Origin: Roseomonas marmotae
GTDB taxonomy: Bacteria; Pseudomonadota; Alphaproteobacteria; Acetobacterales; Acetobacteraceae
Reading direction: 5' to 3'
DNA length: 64,000 nucleotides
NCBI RefSeq assembly: GCF_017654485.1
Contig: NZ_CP061092.1
Coordinates: forward strand, 1 to 64,000
Shown here: positions 24,837 through 33,863 of the stretch, piece by piece
Layout of the letters: each line of letters starts with the position of its first letter
How positions within the stretch are numbered: position 1 is the stretch's first letter
Notes under the pieces: model-generated
What the model saw: only the letters and a program-made list of their open reading frames with translations
The model's database searches: none
What the model was told of the DNA's origin: nothing
Translations under genes and position numbers: made by a program

Positions 24837-25552
24837 CAGGGGGAAGTCCTCTTCAGGATGCGGGACACCTGCACGGGGTGCCAAACGTCACCGCCGGCAG
24901 GGGTGCGGATGCCGCGCGCGGTCAGCGCCTCGGCAATCTGCGAGGGGTTGGCGCAGCCGGCCTTCTGCGCCGCCAGGATGGCGGGCAGCACATCGCGGGC
25001 GTGCTGCGCGGCCTTGGCGATGCGGATCTGGGTGGCCTGGCTGACGGCACCGCCGTCGCCGGCACGGAGATGCGGGTTGCCGAGGCGCACGCCGCGCGCC
25101 TTGGCCGCCTGCAAGGCCGCCTTGGTGCGCGCCGAGATCATCTCGCGCTCATGCTCGGCCACGGCCGCCAGGATATGGATGGTCAGGCGGCTGGCATGCG
25201 GGTTGTCGCAGGCGACGAACTCGATGCCGGCCTCCATCAGGTTGGAGACAAAGGCGACGTTGCGGGCCAGCCGGTCCAGCTTGGCGATCACCAGCGTGGC
25301 GCGGCGCGACCGGCAGGCAGCGATGGCCGCTGCGATCTCGGGGCGGTCATTCTTCTTGCCGCTCTCCACCTCCCGGAACACGTCCAGGATGCGGCCCCCG
25401 GCGGCGCGCACATGGCGCTCAACCGCCTCCTGCTGGGCCTCTAATCCGAGGCCGCTGGCGCCCTGCTTGTCGGTCGAGACGCGGTAATAGGCGATGAACC
25501 CCGGAACGCCGTCCCCGCCCCCCAGCCGCTTCAGCGGGGTTTTGCGAGCCAT
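24836..25552 (-). CDS. Serine recombinase (resolvase/invertase family)
   Basis: A 238-residue small serine recombinase. The catalytic Ser lies in IAYYRVSTDKQGASGLGLEA (about residue 26). Active-site Arg residues lie in LVIAKLDRLARNVAFVSNLM, and the E-helix region follows (IHILAAVAEHEREMISARTK). The C-terminus carries a winged recombinase-like DNA-binding end (SQIAEALTARGIRTPAGGDV, WHPVQVSRILKR). It could resolve cointegrates, invert DNA or act for the phage-like block. A target site was not identified. It is the first gene of a tightly overlapped minus-strand operon. Confidence 0.82.
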   Translation of the reverse strand: MARKTPLKRLGGGDGVPGFIAYYRVSTDKQGASGLGLEAQQEAVERHVRAAGGRILDVFREVESGKKNDRPEIAAAIAACRSRRATLVIAKLDRLARNVAFVSNLMEAGIEFVACDNPHASRLTIHILAAVAEHEREMISARTKAALQAAKARGVRLGNPHLRAGDGGAVSQATQIRIAKAAQHARDVLPAILAAQKAGCANPSQIAEALTARGIRTPAGGDVWHPVQVSRILKRTSP

Positions 25553-25641
25553 TCTGGCTCCCGATCATGGGTCGGAGGGGGTGAACACTACGAAACGTCC
25601 GTTTGACGAAATGTGCAGGCCACCAGGCGCAGCCGGGCCGC

Positions 25642-25824
25642 TCATCCGCACACGGGCGTGGCCGCCGTTGTCACATCAGGCGGCGCCGGCGGCGCGGGAG
25701 TCGGCGTAACGACGAGCCCCAGCGCCTCCGGCGACAGCCCTTTCAGGGCTTCGCAGTTGGGGTGGTTGACCGCACAGATCCGCCCCTGCAGGCCCCGGCT
25801 GGCGGGGCAGGTGCAGTCGAACAT
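25642..25824 (-). CDS. Small Cys-containing hypothetical protein (60 aa)
   Basis: Starts MFDCTCPASRGLQGRICAVN and ends in a Pro/Thr tail. Four Cys (three in CTC and RIC, one in PNC) suggest a small metal- or disulfide-bound knot. The ATG overlaps the stop of an upstream startless frame ending RFPLEQRGIVARQLEAVA, so two genes were probably coupled. The upstream one is now broken near 26000. Unrecognised. Confidence 0.4.
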   Translation of the reverse strand: MFDCTCPASRGLQGRICAVNHPNCEALKGLSPEALGLVVTPTPAPPAPPDVTTAATPVCG

Positions 25825-26024
25825 CAGGCCACCGCCTCCAGCTGACGCGCGACGATGCCGCGCTGCTCCAGCGGAAAGCGCAGCCGGTCGAGCGCTTCCC
25901 GCCATAGGCGATGGTGCCCATGGTCGAGCCGCGGATCCGGCACTATCGCGGCGCGCGCCCACACGCGCTCCGCGGCGCCTCGGTGGGGAGGGGCATCGGA
26001 GGTTGTTCCAGGTGGGGCGCCAGC

Positions 26025-26360
26025 TCAGGGCCTGAACAGCAAAACGCCCGGCCTCGCTCGGCACCGGGCGCAGCGATGGCGGTGCGAAATTGCCACTGCG
26101 TGAGCGGCTGTGGCGTCCAGTCCTATCGCTATCCCAGCGCTGCGCCAGGTGGCGCAGCCCGACACCAGCGCCGCGGTGCGGGCGGCCTGACCGCGCAGCG
26201 TCAGCTCGCCCTGGCATAGGCTGATCAGCAGCGCGTCGCCGGGATAGCCGATCTCGGCCATCAGCCGCTGCCAGGTCACATGCGCCGCCGCCATGGCATC
26301 GCTCATCTCGGCAGGGCCGCTGCCGCTGCGGCCGATCAGTGCCATCTTCGCGGCCGGCAT
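26025..26360 (-). CDS. Hypothetical protein, phage-like block (111 aa)
   Basis: MPAAKMALIGRSGSGPAEMS then AHVTWQRLMAEIGYPGDALL reads as a coherent soluble helix-rich protein for about 80 residues. The Cys/His-rich tail after AHAVAISHRH is poorer. It may be frameshifted near its end, since a different frame (AERVWARAAIVPDPRLDHGH) continues with coding-like sequence just downstream. The 5' side is cut by the IS5 copy at 26455. Confidence 0.4.
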   Translation of the reverse strand: MPAAKMALIGRSGSGPAEMSDAMAAAHVTWQRLMAEIGYPGDALLISLCQGELTLRGQAARTAALVSGCATWRSAGIAIGLDATAAHAVAISHRHRCARCRARPGVLLFRP

Positions 26361-26454
26361 GCCGGCCGCGTCGCAGAGCGGCAGGGGCTGATCGGCCGTG
26401 GCGTGTTGCCAGTCGTGCAGCTAGCCGGCGTCCCACATGCGGTGGATCAGCTAG

Positions 26455-27291
26455 GCTCAGGACCTATTAACGAGTCTCTTGCGCTTTGATCCTGCTGTGA
26501 TTCCATGGCGGCGGAGGTGCTGCCATGGCTGACCTGTTCTGGCTCACAAAGACACAGATCGAGCGGATCTCGCGCTACTTCCCGCTCTCGCATGGCGTGC
26601 CGCGGGTGGACGACCATCGGGTCGTCAGCGGCATCATCCACGTCATCCGCAACGGGCTGCGCTGGCGCGATGCGCCTGCCGAGTACGGCCCACACAAGAC
26701 CCTCTACAACCGCTTCATCCGCTGGAGCCGCATGGGCGTCTTCAACCGCATCTTCGCGGGGCTGGCCGGACGAAAAGGGCAACCAGACCGGCTGATGATC
26801 GACGCCACTCACCTCAAGGCTCACCGCACGGCGGCCAGTCTGCTCAAAAAGGGGCTGTTCCCCGTCGTATCGGACGCTACCTGAGGTGGCCTGAATTCCA
26901 AGCTGCACGCCGTCACGGATGGTCAAGGCCGCCCGATCATCATGCTGCTCTCCGAAGGTCAGATGAGCGACCATAAAGGCGCAGCGCTGATGCTCGGCGC
27001 CCTACCGCCCGCCCGCATCCTGATCGGCGACAAAGGCTATGACAGCAACCGCTTCCGCCAGGCCCTGACCGCGCGCGGCATTGAGCCCTGCATTCCGTCA
27101 CGCCGCGGACGCAAGCAGCGCATTCCGCATGACAGGATGCTGTATCGCCAACGGCACCGCATCGAGAACATGTTCGGCAGGCTCAAGGACTGGCGACGCA
27201 TCGCCATGCGCCATGACCGCTGCGCCCACACCTTCATGTCCGCCATCTGCCTCGCCGCCGCCGTCCTCTTCTGGATCAATGAGTCCTGAGC
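26455..27291 (+). mobile_element. IS5-family element, 837 bp, copy 2
   Basis: Left end GCTCAGGACC, right end in complement GCTCAGGACT, flanked by CTAG on both sides (26451-26454, 27292-27295): a clean 4-bp YTAR-type duplication. The transposase region appears identical to copy 1 at 4749-5585. Confidence 0.88.
26525..27289 (+). pseudogene. IS5-family transposase, interrupted (copy 2)
   Basis: OrfA (26525-26884) and OrfB (26942-27289) match copy 1, including the extra T after RRIGR and the in-frame TGA at 26882-26884. The catalytic segments ILIGDKGYDSNRF and RHRIENMFGRLKDW are intact. As in copy 1, translation of a full transposase seems to need two frame changes and read-through. Confidence 0.75.
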
Positions 27292-28230
27292 CTAGCTTCG
27301 AGGGTGCAGCCCAGGCGGCACAATCTTTTCAGCGCGCGCGCGCTGGATGGCACATTCACGAGCAAGGAAATCGACCAACGCCCGCACTGATGGCAGGAGC
27401 CCGCGGCGCGATGGAAAAACGGCGTGAACAATGCCTGATTCTGGTCGCCAGCCCGGTAACACGTCGACGAGCCGGCCAGTCTCGACGTCCTCGGAGATGG
27501 ATATCGTCGGCAACTGCACCACACCCGCTCCCGCCATCGCTGCATCACGGAGCACCGACATATCGTCGGTCACCAGACGCGGCGCATGTGGCACCGTCGC
27601 CACCTTGCCGTCGGCATGATGGAGTCTCCACGTGTGCTCGCGGGTCGGCCGCATCTGGTCAAGACTGGGCAAGCCATGAAGGTCGGCCGGCGATTGCAGC
27701 TGCTCGCGGATCAAGGTCGGAGCGGCAACTAGGCACTGAGCGCTCTCATCGAGCCGTCGCATGACCATGTCGGTCGAGTCGAGCGGGGGAACGCGCACAC
27801 GAACCGCTAGGTCGAGGCCCTCGGAGATCACGTCGACGCGGCGATTGGTGCTCTCCAGAAGGATCTGGACACCGGGCTTGAGCATCATGAAGCGCGCGAT
27901 CAGCGCGCCAAACTGGAACGACAGCAACCCGGTGGGGCAGCTCATCCGCACCACGCCGCGCGGCTCTCCCTGGACCTGCGCGGCGACCTGCTCGGCAGCT
28001 TCCGCCTCGACGAGCATTGCTACGCACCGATCGTAAAAATCACGCCCGACCTCGGTCACCGAGAAGCGGCGGGACGATCGGTTGAGAAGTCTAACGCCTA
28101 GCCGCTCCTCGAGAGCCAGGACACGGCGGCTGAGCAACGACTTCTGGACGCCGAGCGCGCGGCCGGCGGCCGAGAAGCCACCATGGTCCACCACGGCTGC
28201 GAAATAGCAGAAGTCGTTCAGATCCTTCAT
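27292..28230 (-). CDS. LysR-family transcriptional regulator
   Basis: A 312-residue LTTR. The start MKDLNDFCYFAAVVDHGGFS is chosen because the winged HTH begins there (AAGRALGVQKSLLSRRVLAL). The effector domain includes CPTGLLSFQFGALIARFMML and the regulatory SEGLDLAVRVRVPPLDSTDM. It is divergent from the pirin gene, 116 bp away, and so is the likely regulator of the pirin, isochorismatase and ABM genes, by analogy with quinone- or electrophile-responsive LTTRs. The stop codon lies in the CTAG duplication of the IS at 27291, so the last residues may have been altered. Confidence 0.85.
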   Translation of the reverse strand: MKDLNDFCYFAAVVDHGGFSAAGRALGVQKSLLSRRVLALEERLGVRLLNRSSRRFSVTEVGRDFYDRCVAMLVEAEAAEQVAAQVQGEPRGVVRMSCPTGLLSFQFGALIARFMMLKPGVQILLESTNRRVDVISEGLDLAVRVRVPPLDSTDMVMRRLDESAQCLVAAPTLIREQLQSPADLHGLPSLDQMRPTREHTWRLHHADGKVATVPHAPRLVTDDMSVLRDAAMAGAGVVQLPTISISEDVETGRLVDVLPGWRPESGIVHAVFPSRRGLLPSVRALVDFLARECAIQRARAEKIVPPGLHPRS

Positions 28231-28346
28231 CGTCCTTTCGATAGGACGCTGCGTCTCTTTCCGCAACCTTTCCGTTCTATCGTCTCGCCGTAAACTGCAC
28301 TCGACACGCACACGCCTTGCGGCGCATCGCAAATCGGAGAACGAAC

Positions 28347-29213
28347 ATGGCCCAAGTGATTGGCCGGTACGGTAACGAACGGCAGCATTGGGTAGGCGAC
28401 GGTTTTCCCGTCCGTTCGCTATTTTCGTACAACGATCTGGGCGCGCACGTCAGCCCATTCCTGCTGCTCGACTATGCCGGGCCATATGTGTTCGCACCAA
28501 CTCGGGAACAAAGGGGTGTCGGCAAGCATCCCCATCGTGGCTTCGAGACCGTCACCATCGTCTATGACGGTGAAGTCGAGCATCGGGATTCCGCCGGCAA
28601 CGGCGGCGTGATTGGACCTGGCGACGTTCAATGGATGACCGCAGCAGGTGGGATCATCCACGAGGAGTATCACTCGCCCGGTTTCGCTCGAACGGGTGGT
28701 CCCTTCCGCATGGTGCAGCTGTGGGTCAATCTGCCCGCCAAGGACAAGATGGCTCCTGCCGGGTATCAAGGCATCTCGCAGGCCGACATTCCGGTTGTAA
28801 CACTCCCGAAGGACGCGGGCACTGCGCGGATCATCGCCGGCGACTATCGAGGCACGACGGGCCCGGCTCGCACCTTCACGCCGATCAACGTCTGGGATCT
28901 GAGCCTGAGTGCTGGCGCAGACCTGAACCTCGATCTACCCGAAGGTCATACCGCCATGATCGTCGTGCTCACGGGGCACGTCACGATCGCGGAAAGCCAG
29001 ACGGCCGGCGAAGCGGAGATGGTGCTGTTCGGCCGCGATGGCGGCAAGATCGCCGTTCGAGCTGACGGCGATGCCAAGCTGCTGGTGTTGACCGGCGAAC
29101 CCATTGACGAGCCGATAGTCGGTTACGGGCCCTTCGTGATGAACAGCGAAGCGGAAATCCGCCAGGCGGCGGAAGACTTCAACGGCGGACGCTTCGTGTC
29201 CGCCGCAACATGA
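28347..29213 (+). CDS. Pirin family protein (possible quercetinase)
   Basis: A 288-residue bicupin. Metal ligands lie in the N-terminal cupin: HPHRGFETVTIVYDGEVEHR (two His), and AAGGIIHEEY (His, Glu). The C-terminal cupin has lost them, as usual. Bacterial pirins such as YhhW dioxygenate quercetin-like flavonols or act as redox sensors. A GGAGA site precedes the ATG. It leads a three-gene plus-strand set (pirin, isochorismatase-like hydrolase, ABM monooxygenase) divergent from a LysR gene, a common arrangement for handling quinones and other electrophiles. A second pirin is at 32991. Confidence 0.85.
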   Translation: MAQVIGRYGNERQHWVGDGFPVRSLFSYNDLGAHVSPFLLLDYAGPYVFAPTREQRGVGKHPHRGFETVTIVYDGEVEHRDSAGNGGVIGPGDVQWMTAAGGIIHEEYHSPGFARTGGPFRMVQLWVNLPAKDKMAPAGYQGISQADIPVVTLPKDAGTARIIAGDYRGTTGPARTFTPINVWDLSLSAGADLNLDLPEGHTAMIVVLTGHVTIAESQTAGEAEMVLFGRDGGKIAVRADGDAKLLVLTGEPIDEPIVGYGPFVMNSEAEIRQAAEDFNGGRFVSAAT

Positions 29214-29215
29214 TC

Positions 29216-29251
29216 AAGGGGCCGGACACACATCGCCTCCGGCCCCTTTTT
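29216..29251 (+). terminator. Rho-independent terminator after pirin
   Basis: AAGGGGCCGGA (29216-29226) pairs with TCCGGCCCCTT (29238-29248) around an 11-nt loop, followed by TTTT. It starts three bases after the pirin stop and should limit read-through to the next gene. Confidence 0.8.
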
Positions 29252-29337
29252 CCTGCGGATCGGTAGGCACTCGCCCGTCCGCTTGATGAAGGGCGTCAGC
29301 GCGCCTTCGCATAACTTCAACAGCAAAGGGACCAGCC

Positions 29338-29973
29338 ATGACTAGTGAAACAATCCGCAACCCGCAGACTGATCATCTTCTCACCCCCGACAATGCCGCC
29401 TTCATTATCATCGACTATCAGCCGGTCCAGGTCTCCTCAATCCGCTCGATGCCGCGCGATGAGCTGGTGTTCAACATCGTCAGCGCCGCCAAGGCAGCCC
29501 TGAACTACAATCTCCCGATCATCCACTCGACCGTGAACGTGCAAACCGGTCGCAACAAGCCGCCGATCCAGGAGCTGCAGGACGTGCTCGGCCACCTGCC
29601 AACCTACGACCGCACCTCGATTAACAGCTGGGAGGACGCCGGCTTCAAGGACGCGGTCAAGGCCCTCGGCCGGCGCAAGCTCATCATGACCGCGCTATGG
29701 ACGGAGGCTTGCCTCACCTTCCCAGCGCTCGACGCGATGCAGGAGGGGTATGAAGTCTATGTGCCCATCGACGCGGTCGGTGGCACCTCGGTGGCCGCGC
29801 ACGAGGCAGCGCTTCGTCGCGTCGAACAGGCCGGCGCGAAGCTGATCAGCCGGGTTCAGATGTATTGCGAACTCCAGCGCGACTGGGCGCGGGAAGCCAC
29901 CGTTCCCGGCTTCATGGACGTCTTCGAGAGCTTTGACGGCTTCAATCCCGAGAAGGCCGCACAGGCCGCCTGA
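29338..29973 (+). CDS. Isochorismatase-like cysteine hydrolase (YcaC type)
   Basis: A 211-residue protein of the isochorismatase superfamily. The catalytic Asp is in AFIIIDYQPVQV (about residue 26). The nucleophilic Cys is in MTALWTEACLTFPALDAMQE (about residue 124), preceded by the cis-peptide region. YcaC-type proteins have an N-terminal NPxxDxxLTPDNAA, also present. The substrate of YcaC-like hydrolases is unknown, probably a small amide. It lies between terminator hairpins but in the same direction as pirin and ABM, so it could have its own promoter in 29252-29337. Confidence 0.85.
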   Translation: MTSETIRNPQTDHLLTPDNAAFIIIDYQPVQVSSIRSMPRDELVFNIVSAAKAALNYNLPIIHSTVNVQTGRNKPPIQELQDVLGHLPTYDRTSINSWEDAGFKDAVKALGRRKLIMTALWTEACLTFPALDAMQEGYEVYVPIDAVGGTSVAAHEAALRRVEQAGAKLISRVQMYCELQRDWAREATVPGFMDVFESFDGFNPEKAAQAA

Positions 29974-29988
29974 CCGCGAACGCGGAAG

Positions 29989-30019
29989 GTGGCGGCGGCT
30001 CAACCGCCGCCACTCTTTT
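29989..30019 (+). terminator. Hairpin terminator after isochorismatase-like gene
   Basis: GTGGCGGCGG (29989-29998) pairs with CCGCCGCCAC (30004-30013) around CTCAA, followed by TCTTTTC. It lies just before the ribosome site (AAGGAGA) of the ABM gene and may attenuate its expression rather than end the transcript completely. Confidence 0.6.
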
Positions 30020-30035
30020 CGCAAGGAGATAGCAA

Positions 30036-30332
30036 ATGAGTGAACTGTTCATTGTAGTTGGTCTGAAAGCGAAGACCGGCAAGGAGGATGAGTTGCGTCG
30101 AGATTTATCAGTGCTTGTCGAGCCATCGCGGGCTGAGGATGGCAACATCCGGTACGATCTGTTCGAAGATCAGGATGAGCCGGGCCGCTTCGTGTTCGTC
30201 GAGGCGTGGGCTTCTGTCGAGGCCCAAAACAAGCACCACGAGCGCGGACCGCATATCCAGCATTTCCACGCCAATGGCGCGAGCAACGTGGACCACCGCG
30301 AGTTCGCGCACATGCTGAAACGCGTCGCCTGA
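30036..30332 (+). CDS. Antibiotic-biosynthesis-monooxygenase (ABM) domain protein, putative quinol monooxygenase
   Basis: A 98-residue dimeric ferredoxin-like ABM protein: LFIVVGLKAKTGKEDELRRD, a central NIRYDLFEDQDEPGRFVFVE and the conserved WASVEAQNKHHERGPHIQHF. Family members such as YgiN oxidise or bind quinols without cofactors. A strong AAGGAGA site precedes the ATG. Together with the pirin and hydrolase it suggests a small quinone/electrophile response module controlled by the divergent LysR. Confidence 0.85.
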   Translation: MSELFIVVGLKAKTGKEDELRRDLSVLVEPSRAEDGNIRYDLFEDQDEPGRFVFVEAWASVEAQNKHHERGPHIQHFHANGASNVDHREFAHMLKRVA

Positions 30333-30643
30333 CGCCAACCGTATAGCGGGCGCTTGACGTCAGCCTGGTTCCGCCCTGCGGATGGAGAGCCGCTGCTATT
30401 GGGTGCCTCCGCACTGTTGGGCACATCGAAGAAGCCCGGCTGATCCGCCATCGCTACCATCTCCGCTGACCAGCGGCCGTGAATCAGTTTCGCGTCTCAA
30501 CAGCGAGGTTCTTCGAAGTGTCCCGTAGGCCCGGCGGTGCGTCCTGCGGATGTGCAGCTTCGCCGCTCCGCCATAAGCGGACCTTGGTGATGGCAGGACG
30601 GGTGCCGGCTTTCCGGGGAATGACGCCGCCCAAACCGCAGACG
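30333..30643. other. 310 bp with no recognisable gene
   Basis: Open frames are short and without ribosome sites. No repeats or IS ends are visible. Confidence 0.3.
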
Positions 30644-30946
30644 TTATGCCACCCTTACGAAAACAGCACGATAAGTCTTGGCCAATAGATCGGATAGTTG
30701 ACGGTGCTCGGAATGCTCGATGGGCACATCTTCGCTGACGGGGCGGACTGCAGGATAGAAGATGTGGTCCTCGACATACTCGTGGATCTCGAGTTCCGAG
30801 GCGAGTATCCGCATGAGATCACGGCGCTGCGGATCATCACGGGGCGTGTTCTTGATCGCCTTGAAAAGCCGCAGCATCGGGGCCAACGTATGGCCCGCCC
30901 CGTCGGCAAGCGGTTTCTGAGATCTGGCGCAGGCAGTCTGCATCAA
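30644..30946 (-). CDS. Hemerythrin HHE-domain protein, probably truncated
   Basis: About 100 residues, with a hemerythrin-like core: GHTLAPMLRLFKAIKNTP, RRDLMRILASELEIHEYVED then HIFYPAVRP and EHSEHRQLSDLLAKT. His and Glu metal ligands of the first three helices are present (H-x3-E-x-H pattern around EIHEYVEDHIFYP). The family is usually about 150 residues with a fourth helix. Here the frame ends in an unrelated VFVRVA tail, so the C-terminus is lost. Hemerythrins bind di-iron and O2 or NO. A damaged copy may be inactive. Confidence 0.5.
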   Translation of the reverse strand: MMQTACARSQKPLADGAGHTLAPMLRLFKAIKNTPRDDPQRRDLMRILASELEIHEYVEDHIFYPAVRPVSEDVPIEHSEHRQLSDLLAKTYRAVFVRVA

Positions 30947-31145
30947 CGTATCCGGTCTCAGGGTCGAGCCCTGGCCAAGATGGAGATCCGCGCGTCCCAG
31001 GCCTCATAAAGGGGCCGGCATCAGGTGCAATTTTGCGCCATAGGCTTGTGGGACACCGGTGACTGTCAGGCCATCTCACGTCCACCACCCGCAGACCTCC
31101 TACAGCCTCCTGAGCGCGGGTGCGTGTCAGGGGCCGATCTTGTTT

Positions 31146-32174
31146 CTAGGCTTTTGCGGGCTGCATGGCGACGAGCTCCGACCTGTTCCGCAGCAGGGCC
31201 CAGGCGATGCGCGCCATCTTGGCCGCGAGGGCAACCACGACCGTGTTGCCATGGGCGCGGGCGAGGAGACCTCGTAGCCAGCCGCCCAGGGGAGTTGCGG
31301 TCCGGGACAACGACGGCAGGGCTGATCGTGCTCCCTGGATCAGAAGCTTGCGCAGGTATTTGCTGCCGCGCTTGGTGATGCCGAGCAGCTTCGGCCTGCC
31401 GCCGGTGGTCGCCTGCCGCGGCACGAGGCCGAGCCAGGCCGCGAGGTCGCGGCCGCGCCTGAAGGTCTCGCCGCTGCCGATGGCGGCCACCAACGCGGTC
31501 GCGTTCAGCACACCGATGCCTGGGATCGTCGCCAGGCGCCGGGCCGCAGGATCGTTGCGGGCCATCCCGGCGAACTCCCCGTCGAGCGAGGCGATGCGCT
31601 CGTCGAGCCGCCGCCACTGCTCCGCCATGTCCTCCAGCAGCTGCCCCACCCTGGCGCTCACGAATGGAACCTCCGCGGCGAGGACGTCCGCCAGGGTGTC
31701 CCTGAGCTTGCGAACCCCCTGCGCGACGGTGATGCCGCGCTCGAGCAGGATGCTGCGCATCTGGTTCATCAGCGCGGTGCGCTGCCCCACCAGACGATCG
31801 CGCGCCCGGTGCAGGATCTGCACGTCGAGCTGCTCCTCGCTCTTGAGGGCGACGAACCGCATCGTTGGCCGGGTCGCAGCCTCAGCGATCGCCTCGGCAT
31901 CCCGGTCGTCGTTCTTCTGCGCCTTGACGTAGGGCCGCACGTATTCCGGCGACATCAGGCGCACCTCGTGACCCTGGCCTGCCAGTTGCCGGCCCAGGTG
32001 GTGCGCCCCACAACACGCCTCCATCGCCACGATGCAGCCCGGCGCCTTGGCCGCAAAGGCCGCGATGCTCTCCCGCCGCATGCGCCGCCGCACCACCACA
32101 CGGCCAGACGCATCCAGCCCTACCAGGCTGCAGCTGTTCTTGCCGAGGTCGATCCCGAGAACCTGAACGTCCAT
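31146..32174 (-). CDS. IS110-family transposase
   Basis: A 342-residue DEDD transposase. The N-terminal RuvC-like domain has VLGIDLGKNSCSLVGLDASG (Asp), IVAMEACCGAHHLGRQLAGQ (Glu) and YVKAQKNDDRDAEAIAEAAT (Asp-Asp). The C-terminal transposase_20 domain has TIPGIGVLNATALVAAIGSG and GLVPRQATTGGRPKLLGITK with the conserved serine region. It is intact. It interrupts an IS5-family transposase whose 3' half remains at 32241. IS110 elements lack long inverted repeats, so the limits are not set. Confidence 0.85.
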   Translation of the reverse strand: MDVQVLGIDLGKNSCSLVGLDASGRVVVRRRMRRESIAAFAAKAPGCIVAMEACCGAHHLGRQLAGQGHEVRLMSPEYVRPYVKAQKNDDRDAEAIAEAATRPTMRFVALKSEEQLDVQILHRARDRLVGQRTALMNQMRSILLERGITVAQGVRKLRDTLADVLAAEVPFVSARVGQLLEDMAEQWRRLDERIASLDGEFAGMARNDPAARRLATIPGIGVLNATALVAAIGSGETFRRGRDLAAWLGLVPRQATTGGRPKLLGITKRGSKYLRKLLIQGARSALPSLSRTATPLGGWLRGLLARAHGNTVVVALAAKMARIAWALLRNRSELVAMQPAKA

Positions 32175-32240
32175 GTTCCGCCTCCCTTTCCGGTTGCCCC
32201 AGACAGGCTACGCGAAAGAGGGGCGGGCCATTCCATAAAG

Positions 32241-32714
32241 GGGAGCGCGGAGATCGGCCCCAACCCGACGGACCGCGGCAAGCCGGGCACCAAGCGTCAC
32301 CTCGTCACGGACGCCCGCGGCAAGCCGCTGGGCCTGACACTCAGCGGCGCCAACCGCCACGACAGTCGCATGTTGGCCGCCACCCTGGATGCCGTGCCGC
32401 GCGTTCGGACTGGAGGACGGGGACGCCCTCACCGCAGGCCCGGCAAACGGCACGCCGACAAGGCCTACGACCATCGCCGCTGCCGAAGCGACTGCCATGC
32501 GCGCGGCATCATCCCGCGCATTGCCCGGCGTGGGATCGAGAGCAGCGCCTGGCTGGGCCGCCATCGCTGGGTCATCGAGCGTACCTTCGCGTGGCTGAAC
32601 CAGTTCCGGCGCCTGGTGATCCGCTACGAACGCCGCGCCGACCTTCACCACGCGCTGACAACACTCGCCTGCGCCGTCATATGCCTGCGCCAGATCAGAC
32701 GGTTTTGTCCTTAG
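32241..32714 (+). pseudogene. IS5-family transposase, 3' half only
   Basis: From about SAEIGPNPTDRGKPGTKRHL the plus-strand frame carries the catalytic half of an IS5-type transposase: VTDARGKPLGLTLSGANRHD, HADKAYDHRRC (Asp) and RHRWVIERTFAWLNQFRRLV (Glu region), to the stop. The N-terminal half is missing at the IS110 junction. Upstream residues in this frame are antisense IS110 sequence. Confidence 0.75.
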
Positions 32715-32990
32715 CTTTAAGAAAGCCAATCCTTCGCCGTTCGTTCCGCTGGAGAATGACACAGAATGGACGGTGCCTGAGGTCGTCCGAGGGATCGTAA
32801 GCTGGTCCGCCCTCGAGCCGACATAACAGATGACAGGGTCCGTAGAAGCGTTCCGGAATCCGGAACTCTGCCTGCAAGACAACGCACCTAGCCCCGCCTG
32901 CTCCCTGGACCCGAGATTCATCACGTCGCTGACGACCTTTCAGGGCCTTTCCGCGACGCCAGATGTTCGCCCCAGACAAGGTTCTCGACG

Positions 32991-33842
32991 ATGCATGACA
33001 GACAGATCAACGAAGCGACTGCCATACCCCCGCTCGGGCCCGGCTTTGCCGGTAATCAACACACGGCGGCCCTGGTGATCGCACCGGGTGACCTGCCGTC
33101 GACGGACCCGTTCTTCCTGATGGCGGACGACAACGTCACGACGGCGGGCCCGTTCGGCGAAGCCCATCCGCATGCCGGGCTAGAGACGGTCACCTTCATG
33201 TTGAACGGCTTCATGGAGGACGGCGCGGGACGCGTGGAAGAAGGCGACGTCGAGTGGATGACGGCCGGCAGCGGCATCATCCATAATGAGGAGACGGTCG
33301 TCTCGGCCGGGATGCGGCTGTTCCAACTGTGGCTCATCCTTCCCGAGCACGATCGGAACATGCCCCCCCGCGTTCAGATCCTGAAGCGCGACGAGATGCC
33401 GGTCCGCCTCGAACCCGGTGTCGAGGCCAGGGTCTACAGCGGTCGCTCAGGTGACGTAGCTTCCACGACCATGAACGCCGTCCCGGTGACCCTCATTGAC
33501 ATCCGCCTGCAGCCGGGCGCGGGCTTCGAGCAGGATCTTCCGGCGTCCTACAACGGCTTCGTGGTCGGACTGGAGGGCGAGGCGCTCGTTGGAGATCGCT
33601 CGTCGGTGATTTCTGTCAGATCCGTCGGCTGGACGCATCCTGTCGCCGAGGAGGGTGAGAGCCGACTGCGGCTGACCGCAGGTCCATTGGGCGCGCGCAT
33701 CCTGGTCTACGCAGGCCAGCCCCAGAATATCCGGGTGGCCGCGCGAGGCCCGTTCATCGCTGGATCCGCGCAGGAGCTGGAAAGCTACTACCGAAGCTAC
33801 CGTCACGGCGAGTTCCCGCATGCTGAGTCTCTTTCGGGATAA
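32991..33842 (+). CDS. Pirin family protein, second copy
   Basis: A 283-residue bicupin with the pirin metal site (HPHAGLETVTFMLNGFMEDG and MTAGSGIIHNEE). It is clearly diverged from the pirin at 28347, for example in the N-terminus and C-terminal cupin. The gene converges with a LysR gene 22 bp downstream on the opposite strand. The nearby ADH and MBL genes suggest a second electrophile or aromatic-compound response group. The start at 32991 (MHDRQINEATAIPPL) follows a weak site. Confidence 0.82.
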   Translation: MHDRQINEATAIPPLGPGFAGNQHTAALVIAPGDLPSTDPFFLMADDNVTTAGPFGEAHPHAGLETVTFMLNGFMEDGAGRVEEGDVEWMTAGSGIIHNEETVVSAGMRLFQLWLILPEHDRNMPPRVQILKRDEMPVRLEPGVEARVYSGRSGDVASTTMNAVPVTLIDIRLQPGAGFEQDLPASYNGFVVGLEGEALVGDRSSVISVRSVGWTHPVAEEGESRLRLTAGPLGARILVYAGQPQNIRVAARGPFIAGSAQELESYYRSYRHGEFPHAESLSG

Positions 33843-33863
33843 ATCGGTCGCGACGAACGGCCG

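Noticed and set aside
24060..25487. 475-codon plus-strand frame across the recombinase operon
   Set aside because: The minus strand has a tightly overlapped set with a clear serine recombinase; the plus frame is low-complexity Arg/Ala/Pro.
31809..32240. 5' part of the plus-strand frame joined to the IS5 transposase half
   Set aside because: It is antisense IS110 sequence; homology starts only near 32241.
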